Shown here piece by piece: positions 8,402 to 17,000 of a stretch of 64,000 bases of DNA. A program made the position numbers and the translations under genes. The DNA lies in contig NZ_LR733519.1 in NCBI RefSeq assembly GCF_902506145.1, forward strand, positions 1,648,314 through 1,712,313. The letters are read 5' to 3'. Origin of the DNA: Burkholderia sp. 8Y. Lineage in GTDB: Bacteria; Pseudomonadota; Gammaproteobacteria; Burkholderiales; Burkholderiaceae. Under the pieces are notes generated by a model. It searched no databases. It saw only the letters and a list, made by a program, of their open reading frames with translations, and had not been told where the DNA came from. The number at the start of each line of letters is the position of its first letter. The first letter of the stretch is position 1.

Positions 8402-9301
8402 ATGAACGCTCGCGCTGCCCTGCGATGGCTGCTCGCCTCTCTGTCGCTCGCGTGCCTCTGCGCGCCTGAGACTGCTCATGCCGCGAACGCGATGCTGCTG
8501 CCCGAAGGCGCCGTCACGCTGATTCGCGCAACGACCGTGTATCGGGTGAATGCACCCGTCGCGCTCGAACCCGGCGATCTGCTCGCGACCGGTCCGCAAG
8601 CGGGCGCGCAAATCGAGTACGGCGACGGCGCTATCGCCGCGCTCGCCGCCGATACGCGCCTTGCTATCGATGCCACGACGGCAACGGATTCGCTCGCGCT
8701 GCTCGGCGGCTGGATCAAGGTCACGCGCACGCATGCGCTGCAATCGAGTGCGTTGTCGATCGAGACGACCGCATGGCACGCGGTCCTCTCCGACGGCGCC
8801 GCCGTCGTTCACGCGGACACGGACGCGGTCTCGCTCTTCGTGGAGAACGGCAGCATCACGTTGTCTTTGTCCGGGCGCGGGCAGCATCCGCAGCTTCTTT
8901 CCGCCGAACGCTACGTGCAACGCGCGAAGGACGACGCCGGCAAACCGCTCGCGACGCAACCCGGTCCCACGCCCGGTTTCATCGCCGCCATGCCGATGCC
9001 GTTTCGCGATCCGCTCGGCGCCATCGTTCGACGCGCGGCGGCGAAGGACAAACCGCTGGTAGACGACCACACGGCCTCGTATGCGGACATCGGCGACTGG
9101 CTGACGACATCGTTCCCATTGCGCCGCACGTTCGTCGCGCGCTTTCGGCCGCTCGCGCAAACGCAGCCGTTTCGCTCGCAAATGCAGCAACACCTGCGCG
9201 ATCTGCCCGAATGGCGGCGCGTGCTCTGCCCGCCTCCCGCGCCGCCACGCGCGCGCATCAACGTACCCATCGAAGCCACGACCACCGAGGACGCATCATG
9301 A
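8402..9301 (+). CDS. Secreted FecR-domain-like protein
   Basis: About 300 aa with a clear signal peptide (LLASLSLACLCA core, cleavage likely after AHA near residue 27). Residues ~35-170 resemble the FecR fold found in anti-sigma and periplasmic proteins (LLPEGAVTLIRATTVYRV, EPGDLLATGPQAGAQIEYGDG, LSIETTAWHAVLSDGAAV). The C-terminal third is Arg/Pro-rich and polar. A GTG at 8393 is an alternative start nine bases earlier; the ATG is preferred. The stop overlaps the next start (ATGA), so it is coupled to the CxxCH sensor gene. The likely role is periplasmic sensing or scaffolding for the phosphorylation cascade; this is inference. Confidence 0.8.
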   Translation: MNARAALRWLLASLSLACLCAPETAHAANAMLLPEGAVTLIRATTVYRVNAPVALEPGDLLATGPQAGAQIEYGDGAIAALAADTRLAIDATTATDSLALLGGWIKVTRTHALQSSALSIETTAWHAVLSDGAAVVHADTDAVSLFVENGSITLSLSGRGQHPQLLSAERYVQRAKDDAGKPLATQPGPTPGFIAAMPMPFRDPLGAIVRRAAAKDKPLVDDHTASYADIGDWLTTSFPLRRTFVARFRPLAQTQPFRSQMQQHLRDLPEWRRVLCPPPAPPRARINVPIEATTTEDAS

Positions 9302-10176
9302 GACTGTCGCTTGCTGTCAAGTTCAACCTCGTGTTTCTCGCGGTCTTCGTGATCGGCTTCGTCTCGGCGGGGCTTGCCGCGCGCGAGTTGCTGCGCCGCG
9401 CGGCGATCGACGAAACCGTGCAAAACGCGCGTGTGCTCATGGAAGCGGCGAGCGCGTCGCAGAACTACACGGCGACGCAGATCACGCCGCTGCTTCAAAC
9501 GCAGCTCAAATACGGCTTCGTGCCGCAATCGGTGCCGGCGTTTTCGGCTGTCGAGACGCTGATGGCGCTGGAGAAGCACCTGTCCGGCTACGCGTATCGT
9601 TCGACGATGCTCAATCCGACCAACCCGCGAGACCGGCCATCGGATTGGGAAACGGATGTCATTCGCCATCTGCACGACAAGCCGGAACTCAAGGAAGTCG
9701 TCGGACTGCGCGATACCCCGACGGGCAAGACGCTGTATATCGCGCGCCCGAACCGCATCACCGACGCCGCGTGCATGGAGTGCCACAGCGTGCCGTCGCG
9801 CGCGCCGCGCACGATGATCGACAAGTACGGCCCCGACAACGGCTTCAACTGGACGATGCACGAAGTGATCGGCGCGGATTTCGTGTCGGTGCCGATGGCC
9901 TTGCCCGTCGCGCGCAGCGATGCGTTGCTGCGCACGTTCCTCGTCTCGCTGCTCGGCGTGTTCGCGCTGCTTCTGCTCGCGCTCAACGCGATGGTCCATG
10001 TGCTCGTGACGCGCCGCATCCGCGCCCTGTCGCGCGCCGCCGATCAGGCGAGCCTCGGCCAGCTCGACGACGCCACGTTCAACGAACACGGCCGCGATGA
10101 AATCGCTTCGCTCGCGGCGTCGTTCGCGCGCATGAAGACGAGTCTCGTCGAGGCGTTCAGGATGATCGAGGCCTAG
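9298..10176 (+). CDS. Membrane sensor with Tll0287-like (DUF3365) haem-type domain and HAMP
   Basis: 292 aa. One helix at ~9-29, a periplasmic domain of ~170 residues, a second helix at ~203-225, and a HAMP-like linker (VTRRIRALSRAADQASLGQLDD) ending in a short coiled coil. The periplasmic domain resembles the DUF3365/Tll0287 fold and carries a CMECH motif at residues 159-163, the CxxCH signature for covalent haem attachment. There is no kinase or methyl-accepting output domain, so it must signal through a partner. The neighbouring Ser/Thr kinase, starting 6 bases after its stop, is the obvious candidate. The start overlaps the FecR-like stop (ATGA). Confidence 0.85.
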   Translation: MRLSLAVKFNLVFLAVFVIGFVSAGLAARELLRRAAIDETVQNARVLMEAASASQNYTATQITPLLQTQLKYGFVPQSVPAFSAVETLMALEKHLSGYAYRSTMLNPTNPRDRPSDWETDVIRHLHDKPELKEVVGLRDTPTGKTLYIARPNRITDAACMECHSVPSRAPRTMIDKYGPDNGFNWTMHEVIGADFVSVPMALPVARSDALLRTFLVSLLGVFALLLLALNAMVHVLVTRRIRALSRAADQASLGQLDDATFNEHGRDEIASLAASFARMKTSLVEAFRMIEA

Positions 10177-10182
10177 CGAACC

Positions 10183-11568
10183 ATGAGCGCGCAGACAGAA
10201 CCGCCTGTGGCTTCGCTCGGCAAATACCGCGTCGGCGAGACGCTCGGCGCGGGCGCGATGGGGATCGTCTATCGCGCGTTCGATCCGGATATCGAGCGGC
10301 ACGTCGCGATCAAGACGGTGCGCCGCGAATTGCTCGACAACGGCGAGCGCGCGAGCCTCATCGCGCGCTTTCGCAACGAGGCCCAGGCGGCGGGACGGCT
10401 CGCGCATCCGCATATCGTCGGCGTGTACGACTACGGCGAGACCGCCGACACGGCGTATATCGTGATGGAGCTCGTCAGCGGGCGCAGCCTGAAAAGCGTG
10501 CTCGAAGGCGGGCGTATTCCGGATCTCGCGGCGGCGCTCGACTGGTTCGCGCAGTTGCTGGCGGCGCTTGGATTCGCGCACGAACGCGGCGTCATTCATC
10601 GCGATGTCAAGCCGGCCAATCTGCTGATCGATCAGCAAGGCCGGCTCAAGGTGACGGACTTCGGCATCGCGCATGTGGAATCGTCGGCATTGACGATGGT
10701 CGGCGCGATGATCGGCACGCCCGGTTATATGTCGCCGGAGCAGTTCTCGGGCGATGCCATCGACGCGCGCTCGGATCTGTTCTCGGCGGCCGTCGTTCTC
10801 TATCAGATGCTGACCGGGCAGCGCGCGTTCGCGGGCGCGTCGCAGGCGGCGGTGATGCAGCAGGTCATGCACGAGACGCCGCCTTTGCCGTCGGCCTGCA
10901 ACCCCGCGTTGCCGCCCGCGCTCGACGCCGTGCTCATGCGCGCGCTCAGCAAGGCGCGCGCAGCGCGCTATGCAAGCGCCAGCGCGCTGTCCGAGGCGCT
11001 TTTCGAAGCGGCGGGCGCGGCGGCGCGCCGCGATGACGATTGCACGGTGCTCGAAGCGCGAGCGGCGCCATGCACGCGTCCATCGCCCGACGGCTCGCTG
11101 TCATCGCTGTCATCGCTGTCATTGCCGTCATCGCAAACGCAATGGCCCGACAGCACGCTCGGACAGATCGAAGCCTGTCTCGCCGCGCAAATCGGCCCCG
11201 TCGCGCGGCTCCTCGTGCGCCGATGCGCGCAGCGCGCGACGGACTTGGCTGCCCTCGTCGCGCTCGTCGCGCCGAGCATTCCATCGGAGAAAGCGCGGGC
11301 GCAATTCATCGCGGCCTTCCGAAGCGATGTTTCGCTCGCCGCTTCGGTTTCCGGCTCCGGCCACGGCCAGACGACTTCGCTCCCCGCGGAGGATGTGCAG
11401 GCCGCAGCGCGCAAGCTCGCTGTCTATGTCGGCCCCATCGCGCTCATCATCGCGAAACGGGAAGCCGCCCGCGCTCACGATATCGGCGCGCTGCATGCAC
11501 GGCTGGCGGCGTCGATTTCGAACCCGCGCGACCGTGAGCTGTTCGCGCGCGACGTCGGCTTGTCCTGA
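10183..11568 (+). CDS. T6SS-linked serine/threonine protein kinase (PpkA-like)
   Basis: 461 aa. Residues ~14-280 form a complete Hanks-type kinase: Gly-rich loop GAGAMG, VAIK (Lys44), HRDVKPAN (Asp142, Asn147), DFG (Asp160) and SPEQF activation-segment end. After a Ser-rich linker (SLSSLSSLSLPSS), the C-terminal ~140 residues contain two related segments (AAQIGPVARLLVRRCAQ and VYVGPIALIIAKREAARA), each followed by a helical portion. That is an internal duplication of a small domain often found on T6SS kinases. No transmembrane helix is visible, unlike Pseudomonas PpkA, so membrane recruitment would need a partner. In related systems the kinase phosphorylates an FHA protein to trigger T6SS assembly; an FHA gene is present at 19735-22143. 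Confidence 0.93.
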   Translation: MSAQTEPPVASLGKYRVGETLGAGAMGIVYRAFDPDIERHVAIKTVRRELLDNGERASLIARFRNEAQAAGRLAHPHIVGVYDYGETADTAYIVMELVSGRSLKSVLEGGRIPDLAAALDWFAQLLAALGFAHERGVIHRDVKPANLLIDQQGRLKVTDFGIAHVESSALTMVGAMIGTPGYMSPEQFSGDAIDARSDLFSAAVVLYQMLTGQRAFAGASQAAVMQQVMHETPPLPSACNPALPPALDAVLMRALSKARAARYASASALSEALFEAAGAAARRDDDCTVLEARAAPCTRPSPDGSLSSLSSLSLPSSQTQWPDSTLGQIEACLAAQIGPVARLLVRRCAQRATDLAALVALVAPSIPSEKARAQFIAAFRSDVSLAASVSGSGHGQTTSLPAEDVQAAARKLAVYVGPIALIIAKREAARAHDIGALHARLAASISNPRDRELFARDVGLS

Positions 11569-11590
11569 CTCGATACCGGGAGACCGCCGC

Positions 11591-12427
11591 ATGAATCGCA
11601 AGCCTTCGCAACCCTGTGCGCCGGTTCGTCTCGACGGCTGGTCCGCGTTCGGCGCAACCGATGCCGGCCGCGTGCGCCGCGAGAATCAGGACCGCTTCGT
11701 GATCAGTCCGCACGCGCGCCTGCTTGCCGTCGCGGACGGCATGGGCGGACACGCGTTCGGCGCACGCGCGAGCACCGTTGCCTTGGAGCGCATCACCGCA
11801 TCGCTGGCGCGCGCCGTCGATGAACTGACCGCGCATTCGTTCGATGCGACCCGCGACGCCGATCCCGACGCGACCGTGCTCGATGCATCGCTGAACGCGA
11901 CCCGCGTGCTCACCGCCGCGCTCGACGACGCCAACGCGACGCTGCATGCCATCAATGTGCGCGAGGGCATCGGCACGCACCGTTCGATGGGCACGACCGT
12001 CACCGGCATCTGGCTGCCGCCCGGCTCCGCGATGCTCTATGCGTTTCATGTGGGCGACAGCCGGCTGTATCGCTGCCGCGACGGCGCGCTCGCGCAACTC
12101 ACGCGCGATCAGACGCTCCTTCAGCAAGCACTCGAAACCGGCGACTTCGAGCATCTGCCGCCGCGCAACATGCTGTTGCAGGCGCTCGGTCCAGAGCCGT
12201 CGATCACGCCAGAGATCAGGGCGCATGCCGCGCGGCCCGGCGACCGCTTTTTGCTATGCAGCGACGGTCTGCACGGCGAGGTGCCGCATCACGAGGTCGA
12301 GCGTGTTCTCGCGCAGATGCAGCCTGAGCAGGCGGAGGCGGCGTGCCGGCGTCTCATCGAACTCGCATGCGATGCGGGCGGTAAGGACAATGTGACGGTG
12401 GTGATTGCTTGCGTGGAAGGCGGGTAG
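11591..12427 (+). CDS. PP2C-family serine/threonine phosphatase (Stp1/PppA-like)
   Basis: 278 aa with the metal-binding motifs of PP2C phosphatases in order: ENQDRF (residues 31-36), VADGMGGH (47-54), SMGTTVTG, FHVGDSRLYR, LLCSDGLHGE and GGKDNVTVV near the C-terminus. It would remove phosphate placed by the adjacent kinase and so oppose T6SS activation. A GGGAG ribosome site precedes the ATG. It is the last gene of the + arm, facing tagF. Remnants of its 3' end recur downstream (see 12428-12931). Confidence 0.94.
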   Translation: MNRKPSQPCAPVRLDGWSAFGATDAGRVRRENQDRFVISPHARLLAVADGMGGHAFGARASTVALERITASLARAVDELTAHSFDATRDADPDATVLDASLNATRVLTAALDDANATLHAINVREGIGTHRSMGTTVTGIWLPPGSAMLYAFHVGDSRLYRCRDGALAQLTRDQTLLQQALETGDFEHLPPRNMLLQALGPEPSITPEIRAHAARPGDRFLLCSDGLHGEVPHHEVERVLAQMQPEQAEAACRRLIELACDAGGKDNVTVVIACVEGG

Positions 12428-12931
12428 GAGGGACGGCTTTGGGCAGGCCGCGCGCCGGGCCTTCGTGGCATCAGCCGCGCGCCATGCACGGCGGCGCATT
12501 GTCTTCGTCGCTAGGCTTTGCGAGCGCGATCGAATCTGCACCGGAATCCGCGTGGCGCGCGTCCGGCGTCAGAGCGGAGCGCGCGAGTTTGCGACATCGA
12601 GCGAACGAGCCGCCGGCGCGCGGCAATAACAACGCGACGGTGCGGATCGCTTAAGCGAATGGACTATAAAGCCCGCCCGTCGAACAACGCCGCTACGAAA
12701 GAGACGTCCGCCAAACCGCACGCCGGGCCTTCGCGCCATCAGCCGCCAGCCATACGCGGCGGCGAATTGCCCTCGCCGCTTACCTCCGCGAGCGCGATCA
12801 GATCGGCACGGAAATCGGCGAGACGCGCCCGGCATCAGCTTCGAGAGCGCCAGTTCGCCGCTCCGCGCGAACCAGCCGCCCGCGTGCGGCAAGGACAACA
12901 TGAAAGTGGTGATCGGCTGCACGGACGGCGA
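12428..12931. repeat. Decayed tandem duplications of the stp/tagF convergent 3' ends
   Basis: This spacer has no intact gene but holds two diverged copies of the neighbouring gene ends. At ~12618-12654 and ~12885-12934 there are copies of the phosphatase tail (the second still reads GKDNMKVVIGCTDGD on the + strand). Each is preceded by a copy of the tagF 3' region. On the - strand the middle copy reads LPHAGGWFARSGELALSKL against the genuine LPRAGGWFARCRELALSTL, and its end still reads FVAALFDGRAL-stop (12664-12666) against FVAALFDGRAF in tagF. The leftmost copy (~12436-12618) is shorter and more decayed. The unit is about 230-280 bases and now quite diverged. Confidence 0.8.
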
Positions 12932-13516
12932 TCAGAAAGCGCGCCCGTCGAACAACGCCGCCACGAACGCCGCGTCCGGCAGACCGCTCACCACCCGCAC
13001 CTCGCCTTCGTGCCACCACGCGCACACGCCCTCTGTGCCCGCCGCGCCCGGCGGCACATCGCCTTCGCCGGACGTCTCCGAAAGCGCGATCAAACCCGCG
13101 TCGAAATCGGCGAGACGCGCGTCCGGCAAGAGCGTCGAGAGCGCCAGTTCGCGGCATCGCGCGAACCAGCCGCCGGCGCGCGGCAGCCAGCCGGCGCAGG
13201 CATCGGCGGAAAGGGGCGCGGCGATCGTCAGCGGAAAATGACGGCCCGCGCGATCGACGCTCGGCATCAGCACGCCCGCCCACACCGCGCCGCCGACGAC
13301 CCCGCCGCCCAGCGCGAAGCACCAGAGCGGCGCGTTCAGATACGCATCGAGCCAGGCGGAACCGAGCGCGTCGCGGCTCGCGAGCAGGCCCGCTTGCAGC
13401 ATGACATCCCACGGCCCGACGAACGATGCCGGCAGCCGCCGCATCACGAAATCGCCGTTGCTGCGCACTTTGCCGAAGCATCCGGCCGCGCCGGGGGCGC
13501 CGGGTGCCCGCCTCAC
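12932..13516 (-). CDS. tagF: T6SS-associated protein TagF
   Basis: 194 aa. Residues ~10-100 carry TagF-family hallmarks: GCFGKVRSNGDFVMRRLP at the N-terminus, PLWCFALGGGV, WAGVLMPSVDRAGRHFPLTI, then a variable C-terminal part. TagF is a negative post-translational regulator of T6SS. The frame is open much further upstream but that part lies inside tssM. The GTG at 13516 overlaps the tssM stop (GTGA) and starts the family domain, so it is preferred. It is the last gene of the - arm and converges on the phosphatase gene. Confidence 0.9.
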   Translation of the reverse strand: MRRAPGAPGAAGCFGKVRSNGDFVMRRLPASFVGPWDVMLQAGLLASRDALGSAWLDAYLNAPLWCFALGGGVVGGAVWAGVLMPSVDRAGRHFPLTIAAPLSADACAGWLPRAGGWFARCRELALSTLLPDARLADFDAGLIALSETSGEGDVPPGAAGTEGVCAWWHEGEVRVVSGLPDAAFVAALFDGRAF

Positions 13517-16500
13517 AGCAGATCCGGGCAGCGAAATTGTTCGAGCGGCGCGCGCCTGAACGGATTGACGACGCTGTTCGCATCCAGTTCCAGCACCGCC
13601 CGGCGCCCCGCCGATTGCAGCGTCAGCGTATAGCGGTCCGGTTCGCGCGTCGCATCGAGCTTGCCTGCATCGATCAGATGCAGCAGCGCCCACGGACCGC
13701 TCGCCTGGAACGCCGCGTCGCTCGTGGCCGGATCGAACTGGGCGCTCGCGCGGCCCGTGCTTTTGCTGCCCGGCCATTGCAGCAGCGCCGACTGCGCGCC
13801 GTCCGGACTGACCGCGAACTGCTGTCCGTCGATATCGACATTCACGTGCGCGACCGACGCATCCAGCGCAAGCGCCTTCACGCGAAAGCGAACGGCGATC
13901 GTGCGACCGCCGTCGCCGAAGAACGCATCGCGAATCTGCGCCGCGCGCTGAAACTGCGCGAGCGCATCGCGCGGCAGGCCCGCCGGCGAGACGCCCGCGC
14001 GCCATTGCCACACCGGCTTGCTCGTATCGACGAGCGCGGCGAGGTTCTTCTGAAAGAAGTCGTCGATAAGGCCGCCCGCCGCGAAGAGCCTGGCGAAGTC
14101 ATCGGCGGCGGCGTCGCGCGAGGACGCCCGCACGAGCGGATAGCGGCCGTCGAGCGCCTTGTGGCAGAGCGGGCCGACGCTCGCGTTCCACTGCGCGACG
14201 AGGCGCGCGCGCTCGCCGCCTTCCACGAGCGACGTGCCCGCCGCCGCGATCGACGCCGTCACCGCCGTCAGCGGCGCGGGACTCGTCTGGCCGGCGAGCC
14301 GCAGCTTGCCGAGCGCATCGCCGGCGGGCGCGGCCTGCCCGAGCCGGCGCGCGGCGTCGGCGGCGTCGAGATAGACGGCGGCGTCTTTGAGCGGCGCGAA
14401 CGCGCGCTCGAGCGATGCCGGATCGCCCGGCTTGCCCGCGAGGCGATGCAGCGCGTCGAAGTGGTCATCGACCGCGGTCGTCGCAGGCGACGCGCCGAGC
14501 GTCGTTTCCCGCGCCGCCGCGACAATGAGCCGCGCGAGCGGCGAATCCGGCGCGGACAGCGCGTTGGCGATGCGCGCGCTGTCCGCGAGGCTCGCGGCGG
14601 GCGTCGTCGTGATGTCGTCGAGCAGGGCGTCCCACGCGCGGATGGCCGCGTCGAAATAACGCTGGTCGAGCGCGGCGCGCAACGTCGCGAGGCCGTCGGC
14701 GGTTTGCGGCAGATCGTCCCGGCCAAGCACCCACGCGTCGCCCGCGACATCGGCGAGCGCCGTGTCTCGCAGCCGCAGATAAACCGCATAGCCCGCGCGC
14801 GTGTAGGCGCCCGCGACGCCGTCCGTCAGCGACGCGCCGCTCGCGCGCCGCAGCAGCAGCGGCGCTTTCGGCCCGGCGGCGGTGCTCGCGCTGAACGCGG
14901 CGACATTCGCCTGCGTCAGTTCGCGATCCACGCGATTGCCGATGCGCTGCGACAGCGGCAGCGCCGTCAGGGCGGCACGCGCGTCCTTGATGAGCGCGGC
15001 GTCGAGCGGCAGCGACGGATCGAAGCGCGTCTTGTCGAAGAGCGCGGCGAGATGGGTGTCGAGCGCGCTTTTTTGCCCGGCATTCGCGTTGCGCGACAGC
15101 GCCGCGAGCATATGCGCGCGCACCGCGTTCGCGTCGTAGTGATGCGGGTCGCCGAGCATCAGATACGTGCGCAGCGCGTCATAGCGATACTCAGCCGCGC
15201 CCGGCGCGTCGTTGGCGTTGGCGTTGGCGCTGTCGCGCAGTTCGAGCGTCAGCTTGCCCACGACGAGCGGCAGCAAAGTCTGGTCGAGCAGCCGGCGATA
15301 GGTGACGCGCGCTTCCTGACCGAGCTTGTCGCCCTGATACAGCCAGAGCCGCGTGAGCCAGGGCACGGGCTTGCCGGCATCGGCGTAACCGCCGGGCAGC
15401 GCGCGCGCCGCGTCGAGCAGGGGCAGCACGGCGAGCGGGTCGCTGCTGGCGTTTGCCTCGCGCGCCAGTTGCCGGACGTGCTCCGTCTGCCGCGCGAAAT
15501 CCGCGACGAACGCGCGATTGCGCTGATAGCTCACGGTCATGCCCGCGAGCGCGAGCGCCAGCGTCACGCCGACGAGCGCGAGCGCGCCGCGCCGCAGCCA
15601 CGCGCGACGCCGTTCCAGCCGCGCATTGGCCCCGGCGAGACCGGCTTCCGCGAACACCACGTCCTTCAGCAGCCGCTCGATGAAATACGCGCGGCCCGAG
15701 GCGTCGCGGGCCGACGCGGCGTCGCGCTTCGTTCCGAGCGACTGCGCGAGCGCGCTGATCGTCCGGTCGATGGGCCTGCCGTGCTGCGTGCCGCTCGTGA
15801 AATAGACGCCGCGCAAGAGCGGCGACGCCTCGAAGCGCGTGCCGTGAAACGTGTCGCCGAGAAAGCGCGTGATCGCGGGCTCGAGTCCGGCGAACTGCTG
15901 CGCGAAGCCGTGGATGCGCGCCCGCCGCGTCATGTCGGTCTCGCGCTGCATGCGCTCGATCACGCGTGCGCGAAGCCGCGCGCCGAGCGCGTCGAATTCG
16001 GCGGGGAAAGCGGCAAGCGCCTGTTGCGCGCCCGCCGCTTTGCCGGGCTTGTCGGATTCGTCGAACGGGAACGTGATGCCCCACACTTGCGCGCGCTCCT
16101 TCTCGCCGAGGTCGTCGAAGAACTCGGTGAAACCCGCGACGAGATCGCATTTCGTGACCACGACGTAGACCGGAAAGCGCATGCCGAGCCGCTCGTTCAG
16201 TTCCTTGAGACGGCCACGGATGGCGCGGACGTGCGCGTCGCGCGCGGCATCGTCCTGGCGGATGAGATCCGCCGCCGACAGCGTGACGATGACGCCGTTG
16301 AGCGGACGGCGCGGCCGGTATTTGCGCAGCAGTTGCAAGAAGCCGGTCCACGCGGACTGGTCGGCGTGCGGGTCGCTGTCCTGCGTCGTGAAGCGGCCTG
16401 CCGTATCGAGAAGCACGGCGTCGTCCGTGAACCACCAGTCGCAATGCCGCGTTCCGCCGACACCGCCGATCGCGTCGCCGCCCAGCTTGTCGCGCAGCGG

Positions 16501-16971
16501 AAAGCGCAGGCCCGAGTGAGAGAGCGCCGTCGTCTTGCCCGTGCCCGGCGCGCCGATGAACATGTACCACGGCAGTTGATAGAGCCATTGCCGGCCGTTC
16601 GCGCCCTTCATGCGCGCCTGGCGCAGCGTCGCGAGCGCATCGTCGAATCGCTCGCGCAGCGCGGCGAGTTCTTCGTTCGCAGCGGACTGCGCCTGCTCGC
16701 CGCTTCCGCTGCTTCCGCCGCTTTCGCCGCCGACATCGCTCAAAAAGCGCCGGTTCACGAGCCGCGCCGCCGCGAGTCGCGCGCCCCAGAGGAGGAACCA
16801 CGCCGCCGCGAGAACCGCCATCGCGATGAAGCGGCTCCTTTGCGTCTCCAGCGGCGCGCGTCCGGCATAAGCGACGAGCGGCCCCTCGAACCAGACGAGC
16901 ACGAGCAGCGCGGCCACGCCCGCGAGCGTGATCCATTGCGGCGTCTTCATCCAGCCTGCGATCTTTTTCAT
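13513..16971 (-). CDS. tssM: T6SS membrane complex subunit TssM (IcmF-like)
   Basis: 1152 aa, usual length for TssM. Two helices near residues 12-30 and 48-65 precede a cytoplasmic NTPase-like domain with an intact Walker A (GAPGTGKT, residues 140-147) and a DTAGRF Walker B-like motif. A third helix lies near residue 480-500. The large periplasmic part and a C-terminal beta domain follow. With TssL it builds the envelope channel that docks the baseplate. The ATG at 16971 has a GGAG site 7 bases before it; an in-frame ATG at 17004 overlapping the tssL stop is the alternative. Confidence 0.96.
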   Translation of the reverse strand: MKKIAGWMKTPQWITLAGVAALLVLVWFEGPLVAYAGRAPLETQRSRFIAMAVLAAAWFLLWGARLAAARLVNRRFLSDVGGESGGSSGSGEQAQSAANEELAALRERFDDALATLRQARMKGANGRQWLYQLPWYMFIGAPGTGKTTALSHSGLRFPLRDKLGGDAIGGVGGTRHCDWWFTDDAVLLDTAGRFTTQDSDPHADQSAWTGFLQLLRKYRPRRPLNGVIVTLSAADLIRQDDAARDAHVRAIRGRLKELNERLGMRFPVYVVVTKCDLVAGFTEFFDDLGEKERAQVWGITFPFDESDKPGKAAGAQQALAAFPAEFDALGARLRARVIERMQRETDMTRRARIHGFAQQFAGLEPAITRFLGDTFHGTRFEASPLLRGVYFTSGTQHGRPIDRTISALAQSLGTKRDAASARDASGRAYFIERLLKDVVFAEAGLAGANARLERRRAWLRRGALALVGVTLALALAGMTVSYQRNRAFVADFARQTEHVRQLAREANASSDPLAVLPLLDAARALPGGYADAGKPVPWLTRLWLYQGDKLGQEARVTYRRLLDQTLLPLVVGKLTLELRDSANANANDAPGAAEYRYDALRTYLMLGDPHHYDANAVRAHMLAALSRNANAGQKSALDTHLAALFDKTRFDPSLPLDAALIKDARAALTALPLSQRIGNRVDRELTQANVAAFSASTAAGPKAPLLLRRASGASLTDGVAGAYTRAGYAVYLRLRDTALADVAGDAWVLGRDDLPQTADGLATLRAALDQRYFDAAIRAWDALLDDITTTPAASLADSARIANALSAPDSPLARLIVAAARETTLGASPATTAVDDHFDALHRLAGKPGDPASLERAFAPLKDAAVYLDAADAARRLGQAAPAGDALGKLRLAGQTSPAPLTAVTASIAAAGTSLVEGGERARLVAQWNASVGPLCHKALDGRYPLVRASSRDAAADDFARLFAAGGLIDDFFQKNLAALVDTSKPVWQWRAGVSPAGLPRDALAQFQRAAQIRDAFFGDGGRTIAVRFRVKALALDASVAHVNVDIDGQQFAVSPDGAQSALLQWPGSKSTGRASAQFDPATSDAAFQASGPWALLHLIDAGKLDATREPDRYTLTLQSAGRRAVLELDANSVVNPFRRAPLEQFRCPDLL

Positions 16972-17000
16972 CGATGTCTCCTGATTTGCGGGTGCGGCCA

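Noticed and set aside
12569..12922. 117-codon - strand frame as an intact second tagF-like gene
   Set aside because: Only its first ~25 residues match TagF; the frame then shifts relative to the parent, as expected for a decayed duplicate.
12518..13633. 371-codon + strand frame after the phosphatase gene
   Set aside because: It runs over the decayed repeats and antisense to tagF; translation is His/Arg-rich without domains.
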